Assembly: GCF_013391415.1 (NCBI RefSeq)
Contig: NZ_JACAXB010000002.1
Span: 1 to 64,000, forward strand
DNA from: Aquitalea sp. LB_tupeE
Lineage (GTDB): Bacteria > Pseudomonadota > Gammaproteobacteria > Burkholderiales > Chromobacteriaceae
Reading direction: 5' to 3'
Length of the DNA stretch: 64,000 nt
Shown here: one piece after another, positions 8,858-16,263 of the stretch
How the letters are laid out: each line of letters opens with the position of its first letter
Numbering within the stretch: the stretch's first letter is position 1
Made by a program: the position numbers and the translations under genes
The notes under the pieces: generated by a model
Databases searched by the model: none
Told to the model about the DNA's origin: nothing
The model's input: the letters and a program-made list of their open reading frames with translations, nothing else

Positions 8858-10375
8858 ATGTTCGATTTTAAATCTCTGGTCAGTTCCCTGCTCACAAAAA
8901 ACTCTCTAGCAACAGGTATTGCGCAATCCGCGACCATGCTGGTGAGGGATCTGCCGCAGACAGAATACTTTACCGCCTTGGTTGAAATCATCAAGGCCAT
9001 CTCCAAAATCAACGCGGATACCGATACCCCGTTGAAGGAGCGTATCAAGACACTGGTTTATGTGGACGATAAAGCCCACAACATTCATCACCAGCTCTGT
9101 CAGGACTTCCTTGCTGCCACCCCAGGCAGCAAGAACTACCTACCCACCATTCTTGCCTTCTGGCACGAACTAGCCAATGCCTACCAGATTTGCCTGCGGC
9201 TGTATCAGACAGCCCCGAATAACGCACTGGAGGCAGACATCCGTCTGATCACGGCACGTGGCCTGCACCACCAGATGCGTCTGATCGCCTGGAATTCACT
9301 GCGCTACCTGAAACCGGAAGGGTCGGTCTGGCAACAAGGCTTCCGCTTTTACATGCAGGCTGAAGAAGCTGGCGTCGCCCGTACACCCTTGATGCTGTAT
9401 CCGGACTCAAAGGTTGAAGTCAGCTGTGAACAGCTGCTACTGCAAGGCTGCATGCTGTATCTGGCGCAGACTGACAATATGTTGCACCGCGAAATCATTG
9501 CGGTAGACCAACTGATGATGCCGCTTAGCCAGGGCATTCATCTGGAAAAGCAAGCGCCCATCCAGGAGCCGGTTTTTGTCGTCAATCTGAGCATGCCGGA
9601 GCATCCGCAACCCATTTTGCGCGGCATGGCCGGCAAGTGGCTGCGTTATTGGTCCACCAACGATCTGACCAGCCGGCTCGCAGACCTGATGTTTGATCTG
9701 GACCGCTCGGTACCTCCTGTCTTGCGTGCACTGGATGCCAAGCTGGAACAGGAAGAGTGGTTGGCACTGTGCGAGAAGCTGGCCATCCGCTGGTCGGACG
9801 ATGGTGGAAAATCATTGCGCAAATCTGAACGTTCGCTGCATAGCTCCGCCGCTCAAGTCACGATTGGTTTCGAACGTGCCGCATTTGCCGTCAAGATTCA
9901 GGACATTGAAAACAATAGTGCCAACTCTATTCAGGAGTGGAAGGTCAACGACATCAGCAGTAGTGGTATGGGCCTGACCTTTGTCGGCAAGAGTGTTGAA
10001 CAGTTAGCGATCGGCCGTATCGTGCTGGTGAAGACCGAAAGTCACCCCCTGCTGCTGGGTGCCATCCGCCGTATTTTGCGGCAACAAAATGGCACACGGG
10101 TCGGCATTGAAATACTGGGACAAAATCCGGTGGGCGTTTCCCTGAGCGAACCTGGTGGTAACCGGGATCAGCCAACCACCGCCATCTACATTACCCAGCC
10201 CAACTCACGCAAGGGTCAACGCTGGTTCCTGATGCCCAAGCCACTGGCCGAACCGGGCAGAGAGCAGATTCTCACAGCACAAGGCAAGTCTTACCTGATT
10301 CGCCTGAAAACGCCGCAACAAGAATTCGAAGACTGCAGCAACAGTGACTTCGATACCTTGTCAAAAGTGGACTGA
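8858..10375 (+). CDS. Uncharacterised protein with PilZ-like C-terminal domain
   Basis: A 505-residue cytosolic protein with no signal peptide or membrane segment. The first 300 residues are helical and I do not recognise them. Residues about 315-430 look like a PilZ beta barrel, with the N-D-I-S-S-S-G-M-G-L segment matching the conserved D/NxSxxG motif of c-di-GMP-binding PilZ domains. I could not find the usual RxxxR motif just before it, so ligand binding may be lost or altered. TAAGG lies seven bases before the ATG. It is divergent from the PlpD-like gene with about 105 bp between likely starts, and it ends at its own terminator. Confidence 0.7.
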   Translation: MFDFKSLVSSLLTKNSLATGIAQSATMLVRDLPQTEYFTALVEIIKAISKINADTDTPLKERIKTLVYVDDKAHNIHHQLCQDFLAATPGSKNYLPTILAFWHELANAYQICLRLYQTAPNNALEADIRLITARGLHHQMRLIAWNSLRYLKPEGSVWQQGFRFYMQAEEAGVARTPLMLYPDSKVEVSCEQLLLQGCMLYLAQTDNMLHREIIAVDQLMMPLSQGIHLEKQAPIQEPVFVVNLSMPEHPQPILRGMAGKWLRYWSTNDLTSRLADLMFDLDRSVPPVLRALDAKLEQEEWLALCEKLAIRWSDDGGKSLRKSERSLHSSAAQVTIGFERAAFAVKIQDIENNSANSIQEWKVNDISSSGMGLTFVGKSVEQLAIGRIVLVKTESHPLLLGAIRRILRQQNGTRVGIEILGQNPVGVSLSEPGGNRDQPTTAIYITQPNSRKGQRWFLMPKPLAEPGREQILTAQGKSYLIRLKTPQQEFEDCSNSDFDTLSKVD

Positions 10376-10398
10376 GCAGCGTAATCGAAAGCAGAAAC

Positions 10399-10426
10399 AA
10401 AAAACGCCCGTTAAACGGGCGTTTTT
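10399..10426. terminator. Bidirectional terminator between the PilZ-like gene and fadA
   Basis: A-run, stem AACGCCCGTT/AACGGGCGTT type hairpin and T-run. It is positioned between convergent genes. Confidence 0.88.
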
Positions 10427-10444
10427 CATGGCGGCAATACTTGC

Positions 10445-11647
10445 TTACAGCACTTCGATGATGCCTGCGGCACCCATGCCGGTACCGATACACATGGTCA
10501 CCATGCCATAGCCTTGCTGGCCGGCATTACGCATGCCATGCACCAGCGTAGCCGTGCGGATGGCACCCGTAGCGCCCAAAGGGTGACCCAGAGCAATGGC
10601 ACCGCCATGCGGGTTCATCTTGCTGGTATCCAGCTCCAGATCACGGGTCACGGCCAAGGCTTGCGCAGCAAAAGCCTCATTCAGTTCGATCCACTTCAGA
10701 TCATCCTGCGTGATACCGGCCTGCTGGCAAGCAGCCGGGATGGCTTCTTTCGGACCGATACCCATGATTTCCGGCGGCACACCCTTCACGGCAAAAGTGA
10801 CATAGCGTGCGAGCGGCACCAGGTTGAATTCCTTGAGCACACGCTCGGATACCAGAATCACCGCACCGGCACCGTCAGACATTTGCGAAGAGTTACCGGC
10901 AGTCACCGAGCCCTTTGCGTCGAATACGGTTTTCAGCTTGGCCAGGCCTTCCAGCGTGGTTTCACGACGCGGACCTTCATCGGTGTCCAGCAGCCTGGTC
11001 TTGCTGATGACTTCGCCGGTTTCCAGATTCGGCGTGCGGTAGGTCACTTCCAGCGGGGTGATTTCGCTCTTGAAGGCACCGGAATCAATGGCGGCAATGG
11101 CACGGCGATGCGACTCGACAGCAAAAGCATCCTGGTCTTCACGCGATACGCCCCACTGCTGGGCCACCTTCTCTGCCGTCAAACCCATGCCATAAGCAAT
11201 GGCAAAGTTTTCATCCTTGGCAAAGATCTCCGGGTTCAGCGATACCTTGTTACCCATCATCGGCACCAGCGACATGGACTCGGCACCAGCAGCAATCACC
11301 ACGTCGGCCTCACCCAGACGAATACGGTCAGCCGCCATTTGCACGGCATTGATGCCGGATGAGCAGTAACGGTTAATGGTGATACCACCAACGGTATTGG
11401 GCAGCCCTGCCAGCAGCACGCCAATACGCGCCATATTCAGGCCCTGCTCCGCTTCCGGGAAGGCGCAGCCGACCACGCAGTCGGAAATCAGCTTCGGATC
11501 CAGCGTCGGCACCTGGGCCAGCGCGCCGGTAATCACATGTGCCAGCATGTCGTCCGGTCGCACATGACGCATCATGCCACGCGGTGCCTTGCCAACCGGG
11601 GTACGGGTGGCAGCGACGATATAAGCTTCCTGTACTTGCTTGACCAT
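10445..11647 (-). CDS. fadA: Acetyl-CoA C-acyltransferase (3-ketoacyl-CoA thiolase) FadA
   Basis: Last step of beta-oxidation: thiolytic cleavage of 3-ketoacyl-CoA. The 400-residue product has the acyl-accepting Cys95 in NRYCSSG, the GGAIALGHPLGATGA block with the catalytic His, and the C-terminal base Cys in MCIGTGMGAAG. A strong AAGGAGA ribosome binding site precedes the ATG. It lies 65 bp downstream of the FadN-type gene, separated by an intercistronic hairpin, and is the distal gene of the minus-strand fad locus. Confidence 0.95.
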   Translation of the reverse strand: MVKQVQEAYIVAATRTPVGKAPRGMMRHVRPDDMLAHVITGALAQVPTLDPKLISDCVVGCAFPEAEQGLNMARIGVLLAGLPNTVGGITINRYCSSGINAVQMAADRIRLGEADVVIAAGAESMSLVPMMGNKVSLNPEIFAKDENFAIAYGMGLTAEKVAQQWGVSREDQDAFAVESHRRAIAAIDSGAFKSEITPLEVTYRTPNLETGEVISKTRLLDTDEGPRRETTLEGLAKLKTVFDAKGSVTAGNSSQMSDGAGAVILVSERVLKEFNLVPLARYVTFAVKGVPPEIMGIGPKEAIPAACQQAGITQDDLKWIELNEAFAAQALAVTRDLELDTSKMNPHGGAIALGHPLGATGAIRTATLVHGMRNAGQQGYGMVTMCIGTGMGAAGIIEVL

Positions 11648-11665
11648 TTTTCAATCTCCTTGCAG

Positions 11666-11694
11666 CCGACGGCTCCGCCCCTCGCGGCCGTCGG
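11666..11694 (-). other. Intercistronic hairpin between the FadN-type gene and fadA
   Basis: Arms CCGACGGC (11666-11673) and GCCGTCGG (11687-11694) form a perfect 8-bp stem in the 65-bp spacer. No T-run follows, and fadA has its own strong ribosome binding site just after, so mRNA protection or processing is more likely than termination. Confidence 0.6.
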
Positions 11695-11712
11695 TCTGAT
11701 GCATTGTTCGTA

Positions 11713-14088
11713 TTAGTTGCGCAGCGGTTTGCCAGTGGTGAGCATGTTGGCAATGCGATCCTGGGTCTTGGAGTTTTGCAGCAAGGTCATGAAGGCCTTG
11801 CGTTCCAGATCCAGAATCCACTGCTCGTTCACCAGCGTACCGGCCTCAACATCACCACCGGTCATGACATCGGCGATTTGCGAAGCAATGAAGAAGTCAT
11901 GCTGGGAGATGAAATTACCTTCCAGCATATTGATCAGCGAGCCCTTGATGGAAGCAGCGCCGGAACGGCCTGCCACCGGGAAGCCCTTTACTTTCAGCGG
12001 AGGACGATAGCCGGATTCAGCCATGGCCAGCGCCTGTTGCTTGGCGACATACAGCAGTTCGTAAGCATTGAACACCACCGGATCACCCTTGCGGAAGAAG
12101 CCGATTTCCTGTGCTTCCTGACCGCTGGTGGCTACCTTGGCAGTGGCGATGGCCATGAAGTAGTCCTTCAACGCAGCCAGTACATCACCCTTGGCTTCCT
12201 GTGCGGCACGCAACGCAAACTCCTTGCAACCGCCACCGCCGGGCAGCAGGCCCACACCCACTTCTACCAGACCAACATAGGATTCCAGTGCTGCGACGGA
12301 TTTGTCGCAGTGCATGGCAAATTCGCAACCACCACCGAACACATAACCTTGCGTCGCAGCTACGGTAGGCACCTGGCTGTAACGCAGGCGCATGGAGGTT
12401 TCCTGGAAGCGGCGCACAGTGGCGTCAATGGCAGCCCAGTCGCCAGTCATGAAGGCAGGCAGCATGGATTGCAGGTCGGCACCAACCGAGAACGGCTCTT
12501 CGGTCTGCCAGATCACCAGACCCTTGAAGCGCTGCTCTGCAATATCCAGCGCGGTATTCAATCCGGTGATGACATCCGGACCAATGGCATGAGCCTTGGA
12601 CTTGAACGATACCACCAGGATGTCATCACCCGTGGTGAAGGCACGTACACCGTCGTTTTCGAAAACGGTTTCACCCAGCGGCGCAGCCACTTCACCCAGC
12701 ACGCGGGCCGGAGCCAACTGGCGCTGGTATACGTCCAGCGTGGAGCGCCCTACCAGGTTCTGACCTGCCGCATTGTAAGAGCCATCAGCAAAATGCACGC
12801 CGGCGCGGTCGGCCTGCAACGCCCATCCAGGCAATGCGGCACCGGACAGGGCCTTGCCAGCCTTGACGTCTTCGTCAATCCACTGTGCAACCTGTTGCCA
12901 GCCGGCAGCTTGCCAGGTTTCAAACGGACCGACTGACCAGCCAAAGCCCCAGCGAATGGCAAAATCCACATCGCGTGCGCAGTTGGCAATATCTGCCAGA
13001 TGATAGGAGATATAGTGGAACACATCGCGGAAGCAGGCCCACAGGAACTGCGCCTGCGGGTGCTCGCTGGCACGCAGCTGACGGAATTTCTCAGCCGGGT
13101 CGGCAATTTTCAGGATGTCCTTGACGGCATCATCACCCTTCTGACCGCCCCCCACGTATTCACCACTGGCCGCGTCGAAAACGAACATTTTCTTGCCGTC
13201 TTTCTTGTAGATGCCGACCTTGGTCTTGGCACCCAATGCACCAGCGGCAATCAGCTTTTGCAGCCATTCCGGCGATTTGAACAAGCCATGCCACGGATCG
13301 CCCGGCAGGGTGTCGTCCATGGTTTTCACTACGTGGGCAAAGGTGTCCAGACCTACCACATCAGCCGTGCGGAAAGTGGCGGACTTCGGTCGGCCCAGGC
13401 GCGGACCGGTCAGATCGTCAACGATATCAAAGCGGATGCCGAATTTTTCGGCATTGGCAATGGTTGCCAGCATGGAGAACACACCGATGCGGTTGGCAAC
13501 AAAGTTGGGGGTATCCTTGGCGCGTACCACACCCTTGCCCAGGGTGGAAACCAGAAAACGCTCCAGATTGTCCAGCATGCCCGCATCCGACGTTACGCAC
13601 GGGATGATCTCGACCAGATGCATGTAACGCGGCGGGTTGAAGAAGTGCACACCGCAAAAGCGCGGGCGTACGGAATCGGGACAGCTCTCGGCCAGCTTGT
13701 TGATGGACAGGCCAGAGGTGTTGGTGGCGAAAATGGTGTGCTCACCCAAATGCGGTGCCACCTTGTGGTACAGATCACCCTTCCAGTCCATGCGCTCGGC
13801 AATGGCCTCGATCACCAGGTCACAATCCTTGAGCAGGTGCAGGTGGTCTTCGTAGTTGGCAGGCTCTATGTAACCAACTGCGTCTTTATTGGCCAGCGGA
13901 GACGGCTTGAGTTTTTTCAGGCCATCCAGTGCCTTGAGCACGATGCCATTCTTGTTGCCTTCTTTGGCGGGCAAATCAAACAGGATGGTCGGTACTTTGG
14001 CATTGACCAGATGAGCGGCAATCTGCGCACCCATCACGCCAGCACCCAGCACTGCCACCTTGCGTACATTGAACTTGGTTTGAGACAT
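11713..14088 (-). CDS. 3-hydroxyacyl-CoA dehydrogenase / enoyl-CoA hydratase, FadN-type
   Basis: Bifunctional beta-oxidation enzyme. From the ATG at 14088 (AGGA seven bases upstream) it has 791 residues. The NAD-binding Rossmann motif GAGVMGAQIA is at residues 15-24, and the HAD signature region HFFNPPRYMHLVEIIP follows near 140. A second half with an enoyl-CoA hydratase-like fold contains FSVGADLQSM and GGGCEFAMHCD. The order HAD then ECH is the reverse of E. coli FadB and matches FadN of the Bacillus fadNAE operon. Its partner fadA follows. A frame extension to 14121 adds 11 residues without a better ribosome binding site. Confidence 0.92.
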   Translation of the reverse strand: MSQTKFNVRKVAVLGAGVMGAQIAAHLVNAKVPTILFDLPAKEGNKNGIVLKALDGLKKLKPSPLANKDAVGYIEPANYEDHLHLLKDCDLVIEAIAERMDWKGDLYHKVAPHLGEHTIFATNTSGLSINKLAESCPDSVRPRFCGVHFFNPPRYMHLVEIIPCVTSDAGMLDNLERFLVSTLGKGVVRAKDTPNFVANRIGVFSMLATIANAEKFGIRFDIVDDLTGPRLGRPKSATFRTADVVGLDTFAHVVKTMDDTLPGDPWHGLFKSPEWLQKLIAAGALGAKTKVGIYKKDGKKMFVFDAASGEYVGGGQKGDDAVKDILKIADPAEKFRQLRASEHPQAQFLWACFRDVFHYISYHLADIANCARDVDFAIRWGFGWSVGPFETWQAAGWQQVAQWIDEDVKAGKALSGAALPGWALQADRAGVHFADGSYNAAGQNLVGRSTLDVYQRQLAPARVLGEVAAPLGETVFENDGVRAFTTGDDILVVSFKSKAHAIGPDVITGLNTALDIAEQRFKGLVIWQTEEPFSVGADLQSMLPAFMTGDWAAIDATVRRFQETSMRLRYSQVPTVAATQGYVFGGGCEFAMHCDKSVAALESYVGLVEVGVGLLPGGGGCKEFALRAAQEAKGDVLAALKDYFMAIATAKVATSGQEAQEIGFFRKGDPVVFNAYELLYVAKQQALAMAESGYRPPLKVKGFPVAGRSGAASIKGSLINMLEGNFISQHDFFIASQIADVMTGGDVEAGTLVNEQWILDLERKAFMTLLQNSKTQDRIANMLTTGKPLRN

Positions 14089-14123
14089 GGTTTCCTCGTT
14101 ATGTTGAAACTCATCAATCATGG

Positions 14124-14182
14124 GGCAGGCCCCTCATGCCTGCCTTGCTGTCGGGCGGTGGCGACTTGCGCCGCCACCGCCC
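14124..14182 (-). other. Two tandem hairpins between fadL and the FadN-type gene
   Basis: One hairpin pairs GGCAGGC (14124-14130) with GCCTGCC (14138-14144). The second pairs eleven bases perfectly (14153-14163 with 14172-14182). Neither has a T-run on the minus strand. They lie in the leader of the FadN-type gene, so they could stabilise it, attenuate read-through from fadL, or partly terminate. Confidence 0.6.
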
Positions 14183-14211
14183 TGCCACGCCCCTAAACCT
14201 TGACTGTCTGT

Positions 14212-15603
14212 TTAGAAGCTGTAGTTGTACTGCAGACCAATCAACTGCAGATTGGTTTTGTAATCACCCGTCGTGGTTTCGCCGTTGCCGGTGTAGCTGC
14301 AGCTAGCCTGTCCCGAGCAAACGTCCGAATAATTAATATGGACATTCTTCACTTGGACGTAGCTGTAGGACACATCAACCGAATTGTGTTTGTCAAACTT
14401 GTAATTGGCACCAAAAGATATCCAGTAGCGATCACCATCGGGCAGTGCAGGATGTGTCAGTTGTTCGCTGGAAACCGGAGATTGGTCATAAGCGAGACCG
14501 GTGCGGAACAACAACTTGTCGCTATACTTGTAATTGGCACCAAGGGCAAACATCCAGGAATTCTTCCATTTCTGATTAATGATCAAGTCCCCCTCGCTGG
14601 TGCCGGGAAACTTGATATCAATATTTTGCATGGACGAATGACCAGTCCAGGTAGCCGTACCCATAATGGCCACCCGTTCGTTCAGATCATGATAAAAACT
14701 GGCAGATGCAGATTGTGGCGTCACCACTTTAACTTGTGCACTGGAATTGGGGTGCTGAGCTGCTGCCTGTGCTGCAATAGTGGAATTGCCAACTTGGCTG
14801 AAATCCCAAGTGGCAGAGCCATCCAGCGTTTGATGAATTTCCGAGCGGTAAGCCAGACCAAAACGGGTATGTTCATCAAGCTGATACATATAACCCAAAT
14901 TGAACCCATAACCCCAACCGTCTGCACTCATACCGGCCTGACCATCCCCCAAACCGGCGGCAACGGCTCCACCAATAGAAGCACCATACAAACCAACCAG
15001 CGTTGAGTAAGCACCACTACCTACATCAACCGCCTTGGTTAAATGGGCTTTCATGTACTGAGCAGACAAACCAAAACCTAAGGATTGTTTGTCATCCAGC
15101 TTGAAGGAAATAGAGGGATTAATATTCAGGGTTTCCAGCTTGATACTTTCAATAGCATAACGACCAATCCAGCTATTGCCATAATCCAGCTGTGCACCGT
15201 ACGGCACAAACATACCCAGGCCAACCGTCACCTTGTCATTCAGCTTGCTGCTCATATAAAAGGTAGGTGCAATAACAGCAGATGGCGCATAGCTACCACC
15301 ATTATTACCCTTTAACGGCAAGGTAGAAACCGCGCGCTTGGAGCCAGTATCGGTATAACTGGAATCCGGTAAGACCGTTGTGGCGCCAACAGAAATCTGA
15401 GTTCCTTCGAGCAAGGAAAGACCTGCCGGATTGTAGTAAATGATTGAAGCATCGGCAGCTTCTGCTGCATTGGCATGCGCAGTGCCCTGCGCAGAAACGC
15501 TTTGCGAACCGAAGTTGTAACCGGAAGCCAGTGCTGTGGAAGAGAACGCCCCGACGGCAACTCCCATCAGCATCACGGATTGGCTGAGGTGCTTGAGTTT
15601 CAT
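14212..15603 (-). CDS. fadL: Outer-membrane long-chain fatty acid transporter FadL
   Basis: Beta-barrel channel that takes up long-chain fatty acids. The 463-residue precursor has a signal peptide cleaved near ALA-SGYN. The conserved N-terminal hatch region contains AADASIIYYNPAGLSLLEG with the N-P-A signature. Many amphipathic strands follow and the protein ends in a terminal Phe (LQYNYSF), typical of outer-membrane barrels. It feeds the adjacent fad enzymes. Upstream sequence holds a promoter candidate and PsrA-like half sites. Confidence 0.93.
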   Translation of the reverse strand: MKLKHLSQSVMLMGVAVGAFSSTALASGYNFGSQSVSAQGTAHANAAEAADASIIYYNPAGLSLLEGTQISVGATTVLPDSSYTDTGSKRAVSTLPLKGNNGGSYAPSAVIAPTFYMSSKLNDKVTVGLGMFVPYGAQLDYGNSWIGRYAIESIKLETLNINPSISFKLDDKQSLGFGLSAQYMKAHLTKAVDVGSGAYSTLVGLYGASIGGAVAAGLGDGQAGMSADGWGYGFNLGYMYQLDEHTRFGLAYRSEIHQTLDGSATWDFSQVGNSTIAAQAAAQHPNSSAQVKVVTPQSASASFYHDLNERVAIMGTATWTGHSSMQNIDIKFPGTSEGDLIINQKWKNSWMFALGANYKYSDKLLFRTGLAYDQSPVSSEQLTHPALPDGDRYWISFGANYKFDKHNSVDVSYSYVQVKNVHINYSDVCSGQASCSYTGNGETTTGDYKTNLQLIGLQYNYSF

Positions 15604-15657
15604 GTGTCATCCCTCTCTTGCGAATATATCTGTATGTAGTCCTAGTCGCTTTTTATG

Positions 15658-15673
15658 TCCGTATTACTACGGA
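15658..15673. promoter_or_regulatory. Inverted repeat at the fadL transcription start region
   Basis: TCCGTA-TTAC-TACGGA is a perfect 6-bp inverted repeat with a 4-bp spacer. It lies just downstream of the candidate fadL -10 box, where a repressor would block initiation. No regulator is assigned. Confidence 0.4.
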
Positions 15674-15682
15674 TCAATTTGG

Positions 15683-15710
15683 ATACTACCAGAGAATCTA
15701 AGCATGTCCA
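15683..15710 (-). promoter_or_regulatory. Candidate sigma-70 promoter of fadL
   Basis: On the minus strand TGGACA (15705-15710) and TAGTAT (15683-15688) are separated by 16 bp, matching the consensus at five and four of six positions. The predicted start is near 15676, about 70 bp before the fadL ATG. Confidence 0.45.
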
Positions 15711-15723
15711 CCAAAATAAGAGC

Positions 15724-15745
15724 GTTTGTTCCAAACGATCGTTTT
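15724..15745. promoter_or_regulatory. PsrA-like operator cluster upstream of fadL
   Basis: CAAAC-GATC-GTTTT (15732-15745) resembles the known PsrA motif G/CAAAC-N2-4-GTTTG/C. It overlaps a second inverted pair, GTTTG-TTC-CAAAC (15724-15736). The same CAAAC-N4-GTTTT form recurs in front of the psrA-like gene at 19456-19469. It lies upstream of the candidate -35, so the effect on fadL could be activation or repression. Confidence 0.5.
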
Positions 15746-15777
15746 ACACGACAAACAAGCAACAAAAACCCTTAAAT

Positions 15778-16158
15778 TCAACCAACTTCAGCCAAGTTAC
15801 GTGATTTACCATCAACATCAATTGCCACAAAAGTGGCGATCACCTCCGTAACGAACACCAGCTCGCCATCTAGCCGTTCGGCCTCCACCGATATTTTCAA
15901 GGTGACCGACTTTTGCCCTACCCGCAGCCTTTCCACATAGAGATTGACGACATCGCCCAACAAGATGGGGTGAGTAAACTGGAAGGCATTCACCGCCACC
16001 GTGGCTACCGGCCCCCGCGCCAGGCGCTCCGCATCCAGACTGCCAGCCATGTCGATCTGCCCCATCAACCAGCCCGCCTGTACGCGCCCATAGGCATTGG
16101 TGGCGGTTGGCAGAGCACGTACCCGCAAGGTAGGCAGGCGAGGTGTAGTGGAATCCAT
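15778..16158 (-). CDS. Acyl-CoA thioesterase, hotdog fold (YciA/BACH-like)
   Basis: A 126-residue single-domain hotdog protein that hydrolyses acyl-CoA to free acid and CoA. It shows the YciA-type blocks ATNAYGRVQAGWLMGQIDMAG and VATVAVNAFQFTHPILLGDVV. The Asp in the first block is the usual catalytic residue. CAGGAG precedes the ATG. It lies between fadE and fadL on the same strand, so it probably relieves acyl-CoA overload or releases CoA during fatty-acid degradation. Confidence 0.85.
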   Translation of the reverse strand: MDSTTPRLPTLRVRALPTATNAYGRVQAGWLMGQIDMAGSLDAERLARGPVATVAVNAFQFTHPILLGDVVNLYVERLRVGQKSVTLKISVEAERLDGELVFVTEVIATFVAIDVDGKSRNLAEVG

Positions 16159-16178
16159 ATGGCGCTCCTGGTGATCGC

Positions 16179-16238
16179 TCAGTCAAATTGCCGCAGCACG
16201 GCAACTTGACTGAACGGCCGGGTGAACTCGCACCCGGC
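16179..16238 (-). other. Two strong hairpins between fadE and the thioesterase gene
   Basis: One pairs fifteen bases (16179-16193 with 16199-16213), fully paired in minus-strand RNA counting one G-U. The other pairs GCCGGGTG (16217-16224) with CACCCGGC (16231-16238). No T-run follows. They lie in the 105-bp spacer inside the fad locus, like those near fadL and fadA. Confidence 0.65.
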
Positions 16239-16263
16239 AATCCATTCAGTGTAGAAAACAGAC

